From Chloroflexota bacterium (GTDB lineage: Bacteria > Chloroflexota > Anaerolineae > Promineifilales > Promineifilaceae), in NCBI GenBank assembly GCA_020628815.1, contig JAHDEN010000011.1:14281-60197 (forward strand): a stretch of 45,917 nucleotides of DNA, read 5' to 3'. Below, piece by piece: positions 7,342-16,060 of this stretch. Numbering within the stretch: the first letter of the stretch is position 1; every line of letters starts with the position of its first letter. The translations under genes were made by a program, and so were the position numbers. The notes below the pieces were generated by a model, which saw nothing but the letters and a program-made list of their open reading frames with translations, was not told the origin of the DNA and made no database searches.

Positions 7342-8181
7342 ATGAGTCAATCACCAACCATTGATTTAAGCCTTGGGCTTAGCGGAAAAGCTGTCTTTTT
7401 AACCGGAGGACTAGGCGGTATCGGCCGGGCGTGTATCGATTCTTTTGTGGCACACGGCGCTCGTGTCGCCTTCTCGTATGCCGAAGGGCAAGAACCGGCC
7501 GAAACTGCGCAAGAGGTCGTCGCTCAGCATCCTGAGCAACTGTCAGCTCATCCGCTGGATCTGCGGTACCTCAACTCAATCGAAGCTTGTATGAGCGAGG
7601 CCATAGACAAATGGGGTCAGATCGACATTGTGATCAATAATGCGGCCGTTGGCTCTGCTACGGTGGCGGCTTATGCGGACAGTGCGGCCGAGCAAGATTC
7701 TGTGATGCTAACGATCAACGCAGATGGGACTCTAAAAGTGTGCCAAACTTTTCTTAGCCTGATGGCTGACGAGCTCAAAGCACGGCCGTTAAAAATCATC
7801 AACCTCAGTTCGGTTGGGGGCGGTGTGCAGGCGTTCCCCGGCTTTCGTTTGTCAGATGGGATGAGCAAAGCGGCCGTTGCTTTGTTAACCAAACAGTTGG
7901 CGGCCGAACTGACTGACACGCTGGTGGACGTGTTTGCCATTTGCCCCGGTGCTACCAACACCGGCATGTTTCAGGCGAGCACGCTCAACAAACTATCTGA
8001 TCAAGAACGTGCCGATTTTATTAACTCGTTACCCAAACAGCGGTTGATTGAGCCACATGAAATAGCGAGTATTATCACCTTTCTCGCCTCAAGCTACTCA
8101 ACACCCATGCACGGTGCTGTCATCGATGCTTCGATGGGGCTGGGCGTTCGGCCGGGATTGCAAACGGAACGGCCGCATTAA
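7342..8181 (+). CDS. SDR-family oxidoreductase with atypical active site
   Basis: This 279-residue Rossmann protein has TGGLGGIG (about residues 21-28) as cofactor loop and NNAAVG as the structural motif. NLSSVGG carries the Ser of the triad, and CPGATNTGMF follows the active-site helix. The expected YxxxK reads DGMSK, with Asp in place of the catalytic Tyr and the Lys retained. Classical SDR dehydrogenase chemistry needs that Tyr, so the protein may bind cofactor without normal turnover, or use another acid. It starts 3 bp after the hydrolase stop. Its substrate is unknown. Confidence 0.85.
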   Translation: MSQSPTIDLSLGLSGKAVFLTGGLGGIGRACIDSFVAHGARVAFSYAEGQEPAETAQEVVAQHPEQLSAHPLDLRYLNSIEACMSEAIDKWGQIDIVINNAAVGSATVAAYADSAAEQDSVMLTINADGTLKVCQTFLSLMADELKARPLKIINLSSVGGGVQAFPGFRLSDGMSKAAVALLTKQLAAELTDTLVDVFAICPGATNTGMFQASTLNKLSDQERADFINSLPKQRLIEPHEIASIITFLASSYSTPMHGAVIDASMGLGVRPGLQTERPH

Positions 8182-8182
8182 T

Positions 8183-8251
8183 AACGTGGTACGTGATGCG
8201 TAGAACGTTTTGGTTGTGAAATCTGTTGCGCAACACGTTTTACGCAACATA
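8183..8251. repeat. Intergenic palindromic repeat, copy 3
   Basis: AACGTGGTACGTGATGCGTAG (core 8191-8202) faces GCGCAACACGTTTTACGCAAC (from 8229). These match the two halves of the element after the formamidase gene, with a longer middle. Confidence 0.5.
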
Positions 8252-8295
8252 CTTTGTGGCTGAAATATCGGTTGCAAAATCATAAGGATGCATGA

Positions 8296-9033
8296 ATGAA
8301 AGATTTTGATCCGATTAAAAGTTGGGATGCGGAGCGAGCCAAACGCTATGCGACCCATCTACGGGGGGATGAGGCGGATGCGGCGGCGTTTTTGTCGAGC
8401 TACTCAGAAAACGGTAGCGCTCTGGAGTTTGCTATTGGCACCGGCCGGATCGGTATCCCTTTAAAAGAAAAAGGGATGGCGGTTGAGGGGATTGAGGGCT
8501 CGCCTGAGATGGTCGCTCAGCTACATGCCCACCCAACCGGAAAAGATATACCGGCCGTAGTTGGGGATATGAGCCAAGCAACTACGGGTAAAAAATACAA
8601 CGTGGTTTATCTGGTCTACAACACGATTTTTAATTTATTGACGGCCGATAATCAGATACGATGCTTTGAAAACGCGGCCAAGCATATGACTAAAGCCGGT
8701 GTTTTTATAGTCGAGACGGCCGTGCCACATGCATGGATTGAGCCGGGTAAATCGGACTACGTTAAAGCGGAACATGTCAGTGGGATGGAAATCACACTTG
8801 ATGTCGCTCGCTATGATCCTGTGACTCAGCTTTTTGAAGAAAATCATGTGACCCTCACCGAAAGCGGAATCAGGATGACCCCGATTGTGTGCCGCTTGAT
8901 TACCCCCGGGGAAATGGATCTGATGGCCCGGATCGCTGGCTTGCGGTTGGTTGATCGATTTGGGGATTGGAAACGATCGCCGTTTGATTCGAACAGTGTG
9001 ATGCATGTGTCGGTTTATGCAATTCAAAAATAA
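8296..9033 (+). CDS. Class I SAM-dependent methyltransferase
   Basis: The protein has 245 residues. The SAM motif I reads LEFAIGTGRIGIPL (about residues 47-60), the acidic motif II end is VEGIEGSPEM, and motif III/IV includes YNVVYLVYNTIFNL. The C-terminal half is the usual alternating strand/helix part of the Rossmann-like methyltransferase fold. The substrate cannot be predicted. It follows the SDR after a 114-bp gap holding a dispersed repeat, so it may be separately transcribed. Confidence 0.83.
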   Translation: MKDFDPIKSWDAERAKRYATHLRGDEADAAAFLSSYSENGSALEFAIGTGRIGIPLKEKGMAVEGIEGSPEMVAQLHAHPTGKDIPAVVGDMSQATTGKKYNVVYLVYNTIFNLLTADNQIRCFENAAKHMTKAGVFIVETAVPHAWIEPGKSDYVKAEHVSGMEITLDVARYDPVTQLFEENHVTLTESGIRMTPIVCRLITPGEMDLMARIAGLRLVDRFGDWKRSPFDSNSVMHVSVYAIQK

Positions 9034-9043
9034 TATTGTCATG

Positions 9044-9192
9044 CCGGGGCGAGACATTCGCTGCAGTTTGATTTCAAATACAAAATTTTTCCATGCGAAT
9101 GTCGTAGCCCTTACGTTCCTACGTAGGAGCTACGACAATTTGATGGCGAACTTTGCGGAAATAAACATGCATATCAAATTGTCTCGCTCCGG
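9044..9192. repeat. Nested palindromic element (MITE- or REP-like)
   Basis: Outer arms 9044-9056 and 9180-9192 are inverted copies with one mismatch in 13 (CCGGGGCGAGACA with TGTCTCGCTCCGG). Inside lies a second hairpin, TGTCGTAGC (9100-9108) with GCTACGACA (9129-9137), and inside that the palindrome CCTACGTAGG (9118-9127). Together they fill the gap between the methyltransferase and amidohydrolase genes. No coding sequence is seen in it. Confidence 0.6.
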
Positions 9193-9213
9193 TAACATAC
9201 CCAATAACAAATT

Positions 9214-10434
9214 ATGAACAATCTAAACCCAATCACCCCTGAAGAAATTATGGCCCGCGCAAAGGGCATCGAAAACCAAATTATTGGCTGGCGTCGCACC
9301 ATCCACAAACAGCCAGAACTGAGTTTTACGGAAGTCAAAACTGCTCGGCTGGTCCAATCTGTCTTAAATGATTTAGGCATTGAGGCGGAGACCGGCGTGG
9401 CAAAAACCGGCGTTGTCGGCCGGATTGAAGGTCAAACGGCCGGGCCCACCGTAGGGCTGCGGGCCGACATGGATGCGCTACCCATCCAAGAAGAAAACGG
9501 GACCGAATTTGATAGCGAAATCCCCGGCCTGATGCACGCCTGTGGCCACGACTGCCACACGGCGATGCTGATGGGGGCGGCAACCGTGCTCAAAAGCTTT
9601 GCAGATGAAGGTCGTTTGCCCGGCTCGATCCAACTGCTGTTCCAGCCCAGCGAAGAAAATCGAGACGATGAAAATTTGTCTGGTGGGGAGCGAATGGTAA
9701 ACGAAGGCGTGTTGGACGATGTCGATGCGGTGTTTGGGATGCATGTGAATCCTACTGCGTTGGCAGGTGAGATCACTACCCGGCCGGGGCCGATCATGGC
9801 GGCCGGTGACATGGTTGAGGTCACAATTCGCGGGAAGGGCGGTCATGGTGCGTCTCCCCACATGGCCAATGACCCGCTTGTGTTGCAGGCACACTTTATG
9901 CTTGCGGTGCAAAACATCGTCAGTCGCCGCCTTGATCCGCTTGAAGCAGGTGTGATCTCGCTGGCAACCATTCACGGTGGTGAAGCGATGAACGTCATCC
10001 CTGAATCGGTCACAATCACCGGCACAATGCGGAGCTTTACCCCCGAAACGCGTAAGCTATTGCAGGCGGAAGTGCGGCGTGCGGCTAAGGTTGTAGAGGC
10101 TTTAGGCGGTGAGGCGGATGTCCGAATCGTCGAATGGTATCCATCAACGATCAATGATGCGGCCGCCACCCAAGCCGTTTTTGACGCGACCAAAAAGATG
10201 TTGGGCGAGGACAAAGTCACCGAGACAAAACCGCGCATGGGTGGAGAAGATTTTAGCTACATGCTCCAGCAGGTTCCGGGTTGTTATTTGACCTTGGGTG
10301 TTAAAGGGGCAGATTGGGATCGGACCCACATGGTGCATACACCAACGTTTAGGGTGGATGAAGCTGCATTGCCGATTGGTACGGCCGCGATGGTTGCCTC
10401 GGCCGTGGAGTGGATGGTACAGAATGGAAAGTAG
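9214..10434 (+). CDS. M20-family amidohydrolase (N-acyl-L-amino-acid/hippurate hydrolase type)
   Basis: This 406-residue zinc amidohydrolase of the M20D group probably deacylates N-acyl amino acids. Motifs are [13 protein letters not shown] (about residues 85-97), [18 protein letters not shown], and [11 protein letters not shown] near the C-terminus, supplying the His, Asp and Glu ligands. [12 protein letters not shown] and [12 protein letters not shown] mark the dimerisation-domain junction. It has no signal peptide. The last 345 bp (10083-10427) recur at 11545-11889. The next gene starts 18 bp downstream, suggesting co-transcription. Confidence 0.92.
   Translation: MNNLNPITPEEIMARAKGIENQIIGWRRTIHKQPELSFTEVKTARLVQSVLNDLGIEAETGVAKTGVVGRIEGQTAGPTVGLRADMDALPIQEENGTEFDSEIPGLMHACGHDCHTAMLMGAATVLKSFADEGRLPGSIQLLFQPSEENRDDENLSGGERMVNEGVLDDVDAVFGMHVNPTALAGEITTRPGPIMAAGDMVEVTIRGKGGHGASPHMANDPLVLQAHFMLAVQNIVSRRLDPLEAGVISLATIHGGEAMNVIPESVTITGTMRSFTPETRKLLQAEVRRAAKVVEALGGEADVRIVEWYPSTINDAAATQAVFDATKKMLGEDKVTETKPRMGGEDFSYMLQQVPGCYLTLGVKGADWDRTHMVHTPTFRVDEAALPIGTAAMVASAVEWMVQNGK
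10083..10427 (+). repeat. Direct repeat copy 1 (3' end of the M20 gene)
   Basis: This segment aligns with 11545-11889 at a constant offset of 1462 bases with no gaps. I count about 20 substitutions, roughly 94 percent identity, of which only about four change an amino acid. It flanks the PLP-enzyme gene on its left. Confidence 0.9.
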
Positions 10435-10452
10435 ACCCCAAGGCAACCTCAT

Positions 10453-11511
10453 ATGGTAGATACAGACATGACAAACGAACTGGTTTCTCAGCTTAATAAG
10501 AGAGCTCGGGTCCACTTGGCTCAATTGCCTACCCCGTTGCACCCACTAAAAAACTTTAGCCAGCAATTTAGTGGCCAAGAGATATGGATGAAGCGGGATG
10601 ATCTGACCGGGCTAGAAGGGGGAGGAAATAAGACGCGTAAGCTTGAATATCTGGTAGCAGATGCGATCGAAACCGGTGCAGATATGCTTGTTACGGTGGG
10701 AGCCATCCAATCGAACCATACGCGCCAAACCGCAGCTGCGGCCGCCAAGTATGGGCTGAAATGCGCTCTGCTACATTGTGCTTGGACTGAAGATGCAGGG
10801 CCTTCTTACCGCAATGTAGGCAACATTTTGCTCAGTCATATGATGGGCGCTGAACTCTATATCGATGAAACGCCCCGGCCGATTGATGATCAGGGGCCAC
10901 TTGAAGAATTTTGCAACCACCTGCGCAGTTTGGGCCACAAACCCTACTTGATCCCTGGGGGTGCATCTGAGCATAAGCTGGGTAGCTTTGGCTACATGAA
11001 TTGCGCGGCCGAGATCGTGCAACAGAGCCAAGAGCTTGGAGTTCAATTTGATACCGTTATTCACTGCACCGGCAGCAGTAGCACACAGGCCGGATTGCTG
11101 GCTGGCTTTGCCGCGTTGGGCCAAAAAATCAGGGTGATTGGTATTGCTGACGACGATGAGACCGTAGTAAAAACTGCTCGGGTTCACCAGCTGGCAAACG
11201 ATGCGTTGGCTGAACTTGGCTTGGCCGCTCGTATAAAGCTTTCGGATGTGGAAATCTTGGCGTTTGATCAAAATGTGTACGGCAAGGCGGATCCTGAAAC
11301 TCGAGATGCAATTCACTTGTTGGCACAAACGGAAGGTCTGATAGCTGATCCGGTTTATGAAGCGAAAGCGGTGCGTGGACTGTTGACACTGGCGAAAGAG
11401 GAGCGGTTTAAACCAGGGGAGAGGGTTTTGCTGATGCATCTTGGTGGCTCACCCGCCTTACATGCGTATGCGAATCAGTTTGAAGCACCCAATCTGATAC
11501 CATTTCCATAG
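10453..11511 (+). CDS. D-cysteine desulfhydrase / ACC deaminase-like PLP enzyme
   Basis: This 352-residue fold-type II PLP enzyme has the family signature REDDLTG-like (MKRDDLTGLEGGGNKTRK), with Lys60 as the cofactor lysine. TVGAIQSNHTRQTAAAAAK is the substrate-carboxylate loop, and CTGSSSTQAGLLAG the phosphate-binding loop. The C-terminal LMHLGGSPALHAY ends as in DcyD. It would release pyruvate, ammonia and sulfide from D-cysteine, or act on a related amino acid. ATG 10453 and ATG 10468 are both possible starts, neither with a strong ribosome site. It is flanked by direct repeats of the M20 gene end. RidA, 2.4 kb downstream, handles 2-aminoacrylate, a product of such enzymes. Confidence 0.9.
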   Translation: MVDTDMTNELVSQLNKRARVHLAQLPTPLHPLKNFSQQFSGQEIWMKRDDLTGLEGGGNKTRKLEYLVADAIETGADMLVTVGAIQSNHTRQTAAAAAKYGLKCALLHCAWTEDAGPSYRNVGNILLSHMMGAELYIDETPRPIDDQGPLEEFCNHLRSLGHKPYLIPGGASEHKLGSFGYMNCAAEIVQQSQELGVQFDTVIHCTGSSSTQAGLLAGFAALGQKIRVIGIADDDETVVKTARVHQLANDALAELGLAARIKLSDVEILAFDQNVYGKADPETRDAIHLLAQTEGLIADPVYEAKAVRGLLTLAKEERFKPGERVLLMHLGGSPALHAYANQFEAPNLIPFP

Positions 11512-11544
11512 CCACGGTTTCACCCTAACCTCGGCATGTTGGCA

Positions 11545-11905
11545 GGCTAAGGTTGTAGAAGCGTTAGGCGGTGAGGCGGATGTCCGAACCGTCGAATGGT
11601 ATCCATCAACGATTAATGATGCGGCCGCCACTCAAGTCGTTTTTGACGCGACCAAAAAGATGCTGGGTGAGGACAAAGTCACCGAGACAAAACCGCGCAT
11701 GGGTGGAGAAGATTTTAGCTACATGCTCCAGCAGGTTCCAGGCTGTTATTTGACCTTGGGTGTTAAAGGGGCAGATTGGGATCGCACGCACATGGTGCAT
11801 ACACCCACGTTTCGCGTTGATGAGTCTGCATTGCCGATTGGTGCGGCCGCGATGGTGGCCTCGGCCGTGGAGTGGATGGTACAGAATGGGGACGAAGCTG
11901 CATAG
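11545..11905 (+). pseudogene. Truncated M20 amidohydrolase paralogue (C-terminal 115 residues only)
   Basis: This is a 5'-truncated second copy of the amidohydrolase end, in frame from about AKVVEALGG through the Glu-bearing [11 protein letters not shown] to a stop at 11905. The zinc-binding N-terminal half is absent, so it cannot be active. An internal ATG at 11660 could only give 81 residues. Divergence from copy 1 is mostly synonymous, which suggests the copies diverged while both were functional and this one was truncated later. Its tail (GDEAA) differs from the intact gene's (GK). The preceding 33 bp after the PLP-enzyme stop show no promoter. Confidence 0.85.
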
Positions 11906-11932
11906 TCGCTTGATCTTCGCAATTGCAACAAT

Positions 11933-11961
11933 TTGTTTCTCCCACTTTTTTGCTCTAAGAT
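11933..11961 (+). promoter_or_regulatory. Putative promoter of the histidine kinase gene (near-leaderless)
   Basis: TTGTTT (11933-11938) is followed 17 bp later by TAAGAT (11956-11961). A start site seven bases after the -10 falls at about the ATG at 11969, so the transcript may be leaderless. There is no ribosome-binding site before that ATG. Confidence 0.5.
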
Positions 11962-11968
11962 TTAATGT

Positions 11969-13831
11969 ATGTGGAGCGATACCTGTAACCCGATTACATT
12001 AGCTAATTCTCTCAGCGAGATTCCGGCCGAAGCTGATATTAATGCGCTCCTGACATTGGCTCATTTTTATCAGCTTAATCCAAAGATTAATCAATATATT
12101 GGTGAGCTTGAACCCCTTCTTGTAAATAGGGTTGATTTGAAGCTGGAAAATGCCCATTTGTCGTTTTTGAAAGGGGCGCAATTGCAGTCTGTTGGGAAAT
12201 GGAATGACTCATGGGAGCTATTTGAATCTGCATTATCTGTTTACAAGAACCTAAATGAGGTTCGGGGTGTAATTGAAACGACGTTGCGTGTCGCAGCGCT
12301 TCATGCCTCATGTCGAAATCATGGGCAAGCACGAGAGATGCTTGAACAATGTCGGGCCATGGTAGAGATTCAGCCTGCCTCGCCCTATTGCCTCGCGGCT
12401 GTCCATGGCACATCAGCACTCATACATTTATTGCTAGGCTTGTATGATTTGTCCGAATCCTATGCTTTGGAAACGTATGAAATTGCTTCAAAGTTAGACG
12501 CGACAAATGAAGGGGTAGTTTCTAACAACGTACTCGGCCGACTTCAAGGCTCCAAATGGATTTTGGCCAAGGTTTATGCATTTCAAGATGATTTTGAAAA
12601 GTCTTTAACTTACGCCCAAGATGGCTTTAATCTGGTCAAAGACTCAAATATTCCACGTTGGAAATCTTCTCACTTGTCGAGTATTTCGGCCGCGTTAATT
12701 GGTTTGGGTAACCCGGAGACCGCGATTGAAACAATCCTGCCTGTCGTTGAACATCTACCCGGTGACCAGAAACGAATTTACGTTGACACCTATGCACAAC
12801 TGGGATTGGCTTACTACCAAGCCGATCTGTTTGATCAATCGGAACAAACATTATTGTTTACGTTAGGCATGCTAGATAAAGTCCATCAATTTGGCCCCAC
12901 CAACTCTAAATGCTTGGAAGTTCTAAGTTCGATAGCCAAACGGAATGGTGATTCAAAGAAGCAGGTTGAATATTTAAATCAGCACAAAAAGCTGCAAGAA
13001 TCCATTCAAGAGAGCCGACATAAAAACGAGATAAGCCGCTTAACCGCTTTGCAAGAGTACAAGCTTAAAAAACAAGAAACTGAGCTACTGCTAGAGGGTA
13101 ATCAAAAATTGACCGAGGCGTATGAACTGCTGCAAAGGTCCTACGATGAGCAGGCGGAGCTGCTAAAACTTGTACTGCATGACATTAACAATCCTTTGTC
13201 TGCGATCTTGCTTAATTCCAGCGTTGCTTCTAAGCATCTTGATACAGGGAATGCTGAGAAGGCGGAGAAGTCGATTGGCAATATTAATCGATCGGCCGAC
13301 TTTGCACTCCAAATAATTGAGCAGTTAAAAAAAGCACATGAAGTTGAAGACAAAAAAAAGAAAATTATTTTTCAAAAGCTGCATTTTGATGAATTATGCC
13401 GGATGGCAATTGAGCGCAACTTGCCAATGGCCGCTGCAAAGCAAATTGGCTTGATCAGTAAATTTGAGGCCCAAAATTCTATTTTTGCAGATGAGTTAGC
13501 CATGCAGCAGGTTTTAGACAACTTGATTTCTAATGCGATTAAATACTCATGGCCAAGCTCCAACGTGTATCTCAACACAAGAAGGCAGGATGATTACTTG
13601 GTGTTTGAATGTGTCGATCATGGTGTTGGAATATCCGAGGCAGATATTCCACGGCTGTTCTCAAAGTTTGGCAGGCTCGATACCTCCCGGCCGACAGGCG
13701 ACGAGCAATCAACCGGTTTAGGCCTTTACATTGCCAAACAACTCGTCACTCAAATGGCAGGCAAGATAACTGTGCATTCTGATGGGTTGAACAAAGGATG
13801 TTCGTTTACAGTGTTGATTCCACTAGGATAA
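11969..13831 (+). CDS. TPR-repeat sensor histidine kinase
   Basis: The protein has 620 residues. About 1-350 is alpha-helical with tetratricopeptide-like repeats (pairs such as SVGKWNDSWELFESALSVY and QADLFDQSEQTLLFTLGML). A predicted coiled coil follows at about 340-395. The HisKA phosphoacceptor is VLHDINNPLSAIL with His404. HATPase boxes are N (DNLISNAIKYS), G1 (DHGVGISEADIPRLF) and G2 (STGLGLYIAKQL). There are no membrane segments, so it is cytosolic and likely senses a protein or metabolite through its TPR array. No response regulator is adjacent. Few CGGCCG copies occur in this gene compared with its neighbours. Confidence 0.92.
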   Translation: MWSDTCNPITLANSLSEIPAEADINALLTLAHFYQLNPKINQYIGELEPLLVNRVDLKLENAHLSFLKGAQLQSVGKWNDSWELFESALSVYKNLNEVRGVIETTLRVAALHASCRNHGQAREMLEQCRAMVEIQPASPYCLAAVHGTSALIHLLLGLYDLSESYALETYEIASKLDATNEGVVSNNVLGRLQGSKWILAKVYAFQDDFEKSLTYAQDGFNLVKDSNIPRWKSSHLSSISAALIGLGNPETAIETILPVVEHLPGDQKRIYVDTYAQLGLAYYQADLFDQSEQTLLFTLGMLDKVHQFGPTNSKCLEVLSSIAKRNGDSKKQVEYLNQHKKLQESIQESRHKNEISRLTALQEYKLKKQETELLLEGNQKLTEAYELLQRSYDEQAELLKLVLHDINNPLSAILLNSSVASKHLDTGNAEKAEKSIGNINRSADFALQIIEQLKKAHEVEDKKKKIIFQKLHFDELCRMAIERNLPMAAAKQIGLISKFEAQNSIFADELAMQQVLDNLISNAIKYSWPSSNVYLNTRRQDDYLVFECVDHGVGISEADIPRLFSKFGRLDTSRPTGDEQSTGLGLYIAKQLVTQMAGKITVHSDGLNKGCSFTVLIPLG

Positions 13832-13938
13832 GTTGCTGGCACGTGCTCTTATCTAGTCTTGCGTCAAGTTTGGGAGTTTCATCTCTAAAGACTTAAACTA
13901 CGGATTAACTTATCCAATAATTCAAAAAGGAATTTTAA

Positions 13939-14388
13939 ATGTCAGCAGAAGCGAAATTAAAAGAACTAGGCATCGAACTGCCAGAAATCCCAACGGCCGG
14001 TGGCAACTACTTGCACGCCGTTTTATCCGGCAACCACCTGTATCTGTCAGGCAAAGTGGACCGGAACGTCGTTGGCAAAGTGGGGGCAGAAGTCTCGCTT
14101 GAAGAAGCGTATCAAGCAGCGCGGCAGATCGGGCTGTTTCAATTAGCCGTCATCAAACAAGAGCTCGGATCGTTAGATCGGGTAAAACGGGTGGTGAAGG
14201 CCTTGGGTATGGTGAATACCGCTCCTGACTTTGCCAAAACTCCGGCCGTGATCAACGGCTTCTCAGACCTCATGATCGAGGTGTTTGGAGATATGGGGCG
14301 TCACGCTCGATCGGCCGTTGGCATGGCAACATTGCCCAACCATGTAACGGTTGAAATCGAAGCGATTGTTGAAGTACATCCCGAGTAG
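13939..14388 (+). CDS. RidA/YjgF-family protein
   Basis: This 149-residue protein belongs to the RidA enamine/imine deaminase family, in the slightly longer YjgF-like subgroup that begins KELGIELPEIP. The conserved RSAVGMATLP near residue 121 carries the active-site Arg, and the C-terminal VEIEAIVEV completes the barrel strand. It would hydrolyse 2-aminoacrylate or similar imines released by PLP enzymes. The 2-aminomuconate deaminases belong to the same family, so a link to the kynurenine genes is also conceivable. A ribosome-binding site AAGGA lies 10 bp before the ATG. Confidence 0.92.
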   Translation: MSAEAKLKELGIELPEIPTAGGNYLHAVLSGNHLYLSGKVDRNVVGKVGAEVSLEEAYQAARQIGLFQLAVIKQELGSLDRVKRVVKALGMVNTAPDFAKTPAVINGFSDLMIEVFGDMGRHARSAVGMATLPNHVTVEIEAIVEVHPE

Positions 14389-14444
14389 GCCTAGCTAGCA
14401 ATGGGAAAGATGCATGGCTATCTTTTAAACTATTAACCCAGCAA

Positions 14445-15140
14445 TTAGCTGTGCAGCTTTCCATCCGCCAAATTCATCACTTCGTCTACATGCTCATCTA
14501 CCAGCCCGTCGTGTGTGGCTAACAAAATTGTCACGTTTTCTTCTTTGGTGATGGTTTGCAGCAGGTCCAAAAGCTCATGAGACGTTTGGGTATCAAGCTC
14601 CCCGGTCGCTTCATCGGCCAAAATCAAATTCGGCCGATGGGCTAGCGCCCGTGCAATTGCAACCCGCTGTTGCTGACCGCCCGACATTTCGAATGGGCGT
14701 TGGCCCGACCATTTTTCCAGCCCAACCAAAGCCAAAACCTCGTTGGCTCTTTGATTGCGCTCAGCACGGGGGACACCCGCAATCCGCAACATAAGCTCGA
14801 CATTTTCATGGGCAGACAAGGTGGGGAGCAGCCCAAACGCTTGGAAAATAAAGCCAACCTCTTTTTGTCGCCAGTTGGTTAATTCTGTGCCGCTCATCTT
14901 TTCAATCGGCCGCCCCTGAATCAAAATAGAGCCGCTGGTGGGGCTATCTAGCCCGCCTAAGCAGTTTAAAAGCGTTGTCTTGCCACTGCCCGATTTTCCT
15001 TTTACAGCGACAAATTTGCCCACCGGGATCTGTAAATTCAGGTCATCTAGCGCGACAACCTCACGCCCGGCCGAGGCATAGACCCGGCGTAGATTTTGAG
15101 CATCTATGGCTAAATGCAGGTCGGTTTTTGTTTGAGTCAT
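14445..15140 (-). CDS. ABC transporter ATP-binding protein (LolD/MacB type)
   Basis: This 231-residue ATPase has Walker A GKSGSGKTTLLNC (about residues 43-55), signature MSGGQQQRVAIARAL, Walker B LILADEATGELD and H-loop ATHD. The TGELD after Walker B is typical of the LolD/MacB/FtsE group that works with FtsX-like permeases. Its start overlaps the stop of the partner ATPase gene by 4 bp, indicating coupled translation. No permease gene is next to either ATPase in the window. It ends 56 bp from RidA, which is convergent. Confidence 0.93.
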   Translation of the reverse strand: MTQTKTDLHLAIDAQNLRRVYASAGREVVALDDLNLQIPVGKFVAVKGKSGSGKTTLLNCLGGLDSPTSGSILIQGRPIEKMSGTELTNWRQKEVGFIFQAFGLLPTLSAHENVELMLRIAGVPRAERNQRANEVLALVGLEKWSGQRPFEMSGGQQQRVAIARALAHRPNLILADEATGELDTQTSHELLDLLQTITKEENVTILLATHDGLVDEHVDEVMNLADGKLHS

Positions 15141-16051
15141 GAGCTTTCCCCATCTTGTTCTGTTTTTTCAGGTTGGACCGGTTTAATTAAAACCCCTTCA
15201 TCCGTTTGTTCTAGTTTCACCCGTCGCTTTAGACCCAGTTCATCACGCATTTCTTGCGGAATCTGCAACCGCCCGGCCGCATCGAGCACAATCAGCTCTT
15301 CAAATTCTTCTTCTGGTTGGTCTGCGCCGTTTTCTGTGGTGGATGGGTTGACGGCGATCCGACTGCGAACCGTTTCACCCGCTAACTTCCCATCCCTGAT
15401 AGAAACGACCCGACCGACTTGCCGCGCAATGCCGGGATCATGGCTAACAATAAGGGTGGTTAGCCCGAGCTCTTTGTTTAACGTTCGGAACAGCTCGTAC
15501 ACCATCTCGGCCGTTACGGTGTCAAGCTCACCCGTTGGTTCGTCCGCCAGCAGTAAGGATGGGTTGTTGGCCAGAGCGATGGCCAGCGCTATCCGTGCCT
15601 GTTCACCACCTGAGAGACGCTCGGCCGTATGGTCGGCCCGTTCAGCCAGCCCAACCATTTCGATTAGCTCAGCCGCCCGCTGGTTAGCTACCCGCTGCTT
15701 GGTGCCTGCCATGATCATCGGGTAGGCGACATTTTCGGCCGCATTTAGCCATGGGATTAGGTTGCGCGTGCTCTGCTGCCAAACAAATCCAACTTCGTCT
15801 CGACGATAGCCGTCAAGCTCCGCTTCGCTCATTTTTAGCAGATTGCGGCCGCCAACTTTGGCCGTACCAGCCGTCGGCCGGATAAGCCCACCGAGCACAT
15901 TCAGCAGGGTCGATTTGCCACTGCCACTCGCACCAACGATGCCGACCATTTCCCCTTGCTCAATCTCAAGGTCAAGCCCTTGCAGAGCCAAAAGCTCAAC
16001 TTCGTCGGCAAGCGTAAATATTTTGACTAAATTTTCGCAAGTAATAAACAT
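15137..16051 (-). CDS. ABC transporter ATP-binding protein with C-terminal AbrB-like domain
   Basis: This is a 304-residue protein. Residues 1-225 form an ABC ATPase of the MacB/LolD type: Walker A GASGSGKSTLLNV, signature LSGGEQARIALAIAL, Walker B LLLADEPTGELD, H-loop SHD. Residues about 226-250 are an acidic linker. Residues about 253-291 (VLDAAGRLQIPQEMRDELGL then VKLEQTDEGVLIKP) match the SpoVT/AbrB swapped-hairpin fold, normally a DNA-binding or dimerisation module. The fusion is seen directly; its role is unknown. It could dimerise the ATPases or bind DNA. The gene is first in a two-ATPase operon without a permease. Confidence 0.9.
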   Translation of the reverse strand: MFITCENLVKIFTLADEVELLALQGLDLEIEQGEMVGIVGASGSGKSTLLNVLGGLIRPTAGTAKVGGRNLLKMSEAELDGYRRDEVGFVWQQSTRNLIPWLNAAENVAYPMIMAGTKQRVANQRAAELIEMVGLAERADHTAERLSGGEQARIALAIALANNPSLLLADEPTGELDTVTAEMVYELFRTLNKELGLTTLIVSHDPGIARQVGRVVSIRDGKLAGETVRSRIAVNPSTTENGADQPEEEFEELIVLDAAGRLQIPQEMRDELGLKRRVKLEQTDEGVLIKPVQPEKTEQDGESS

Positions 16052-16060
16052 AAAAATTTG

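Noticed and set aside
9478-9975. 165-codon antisense frame in the M20 gene
   Set aside because: Its composition is His/Arg-rich as expected of a shadow frame, and the sense gene is unambiguous.
10771-11439. 222-codon antisense frame in the PLP-enzyme gene
   Set aside because: It has no promoter, ribosome site or family resemblance, while the sense strand carries all PLP motifs.
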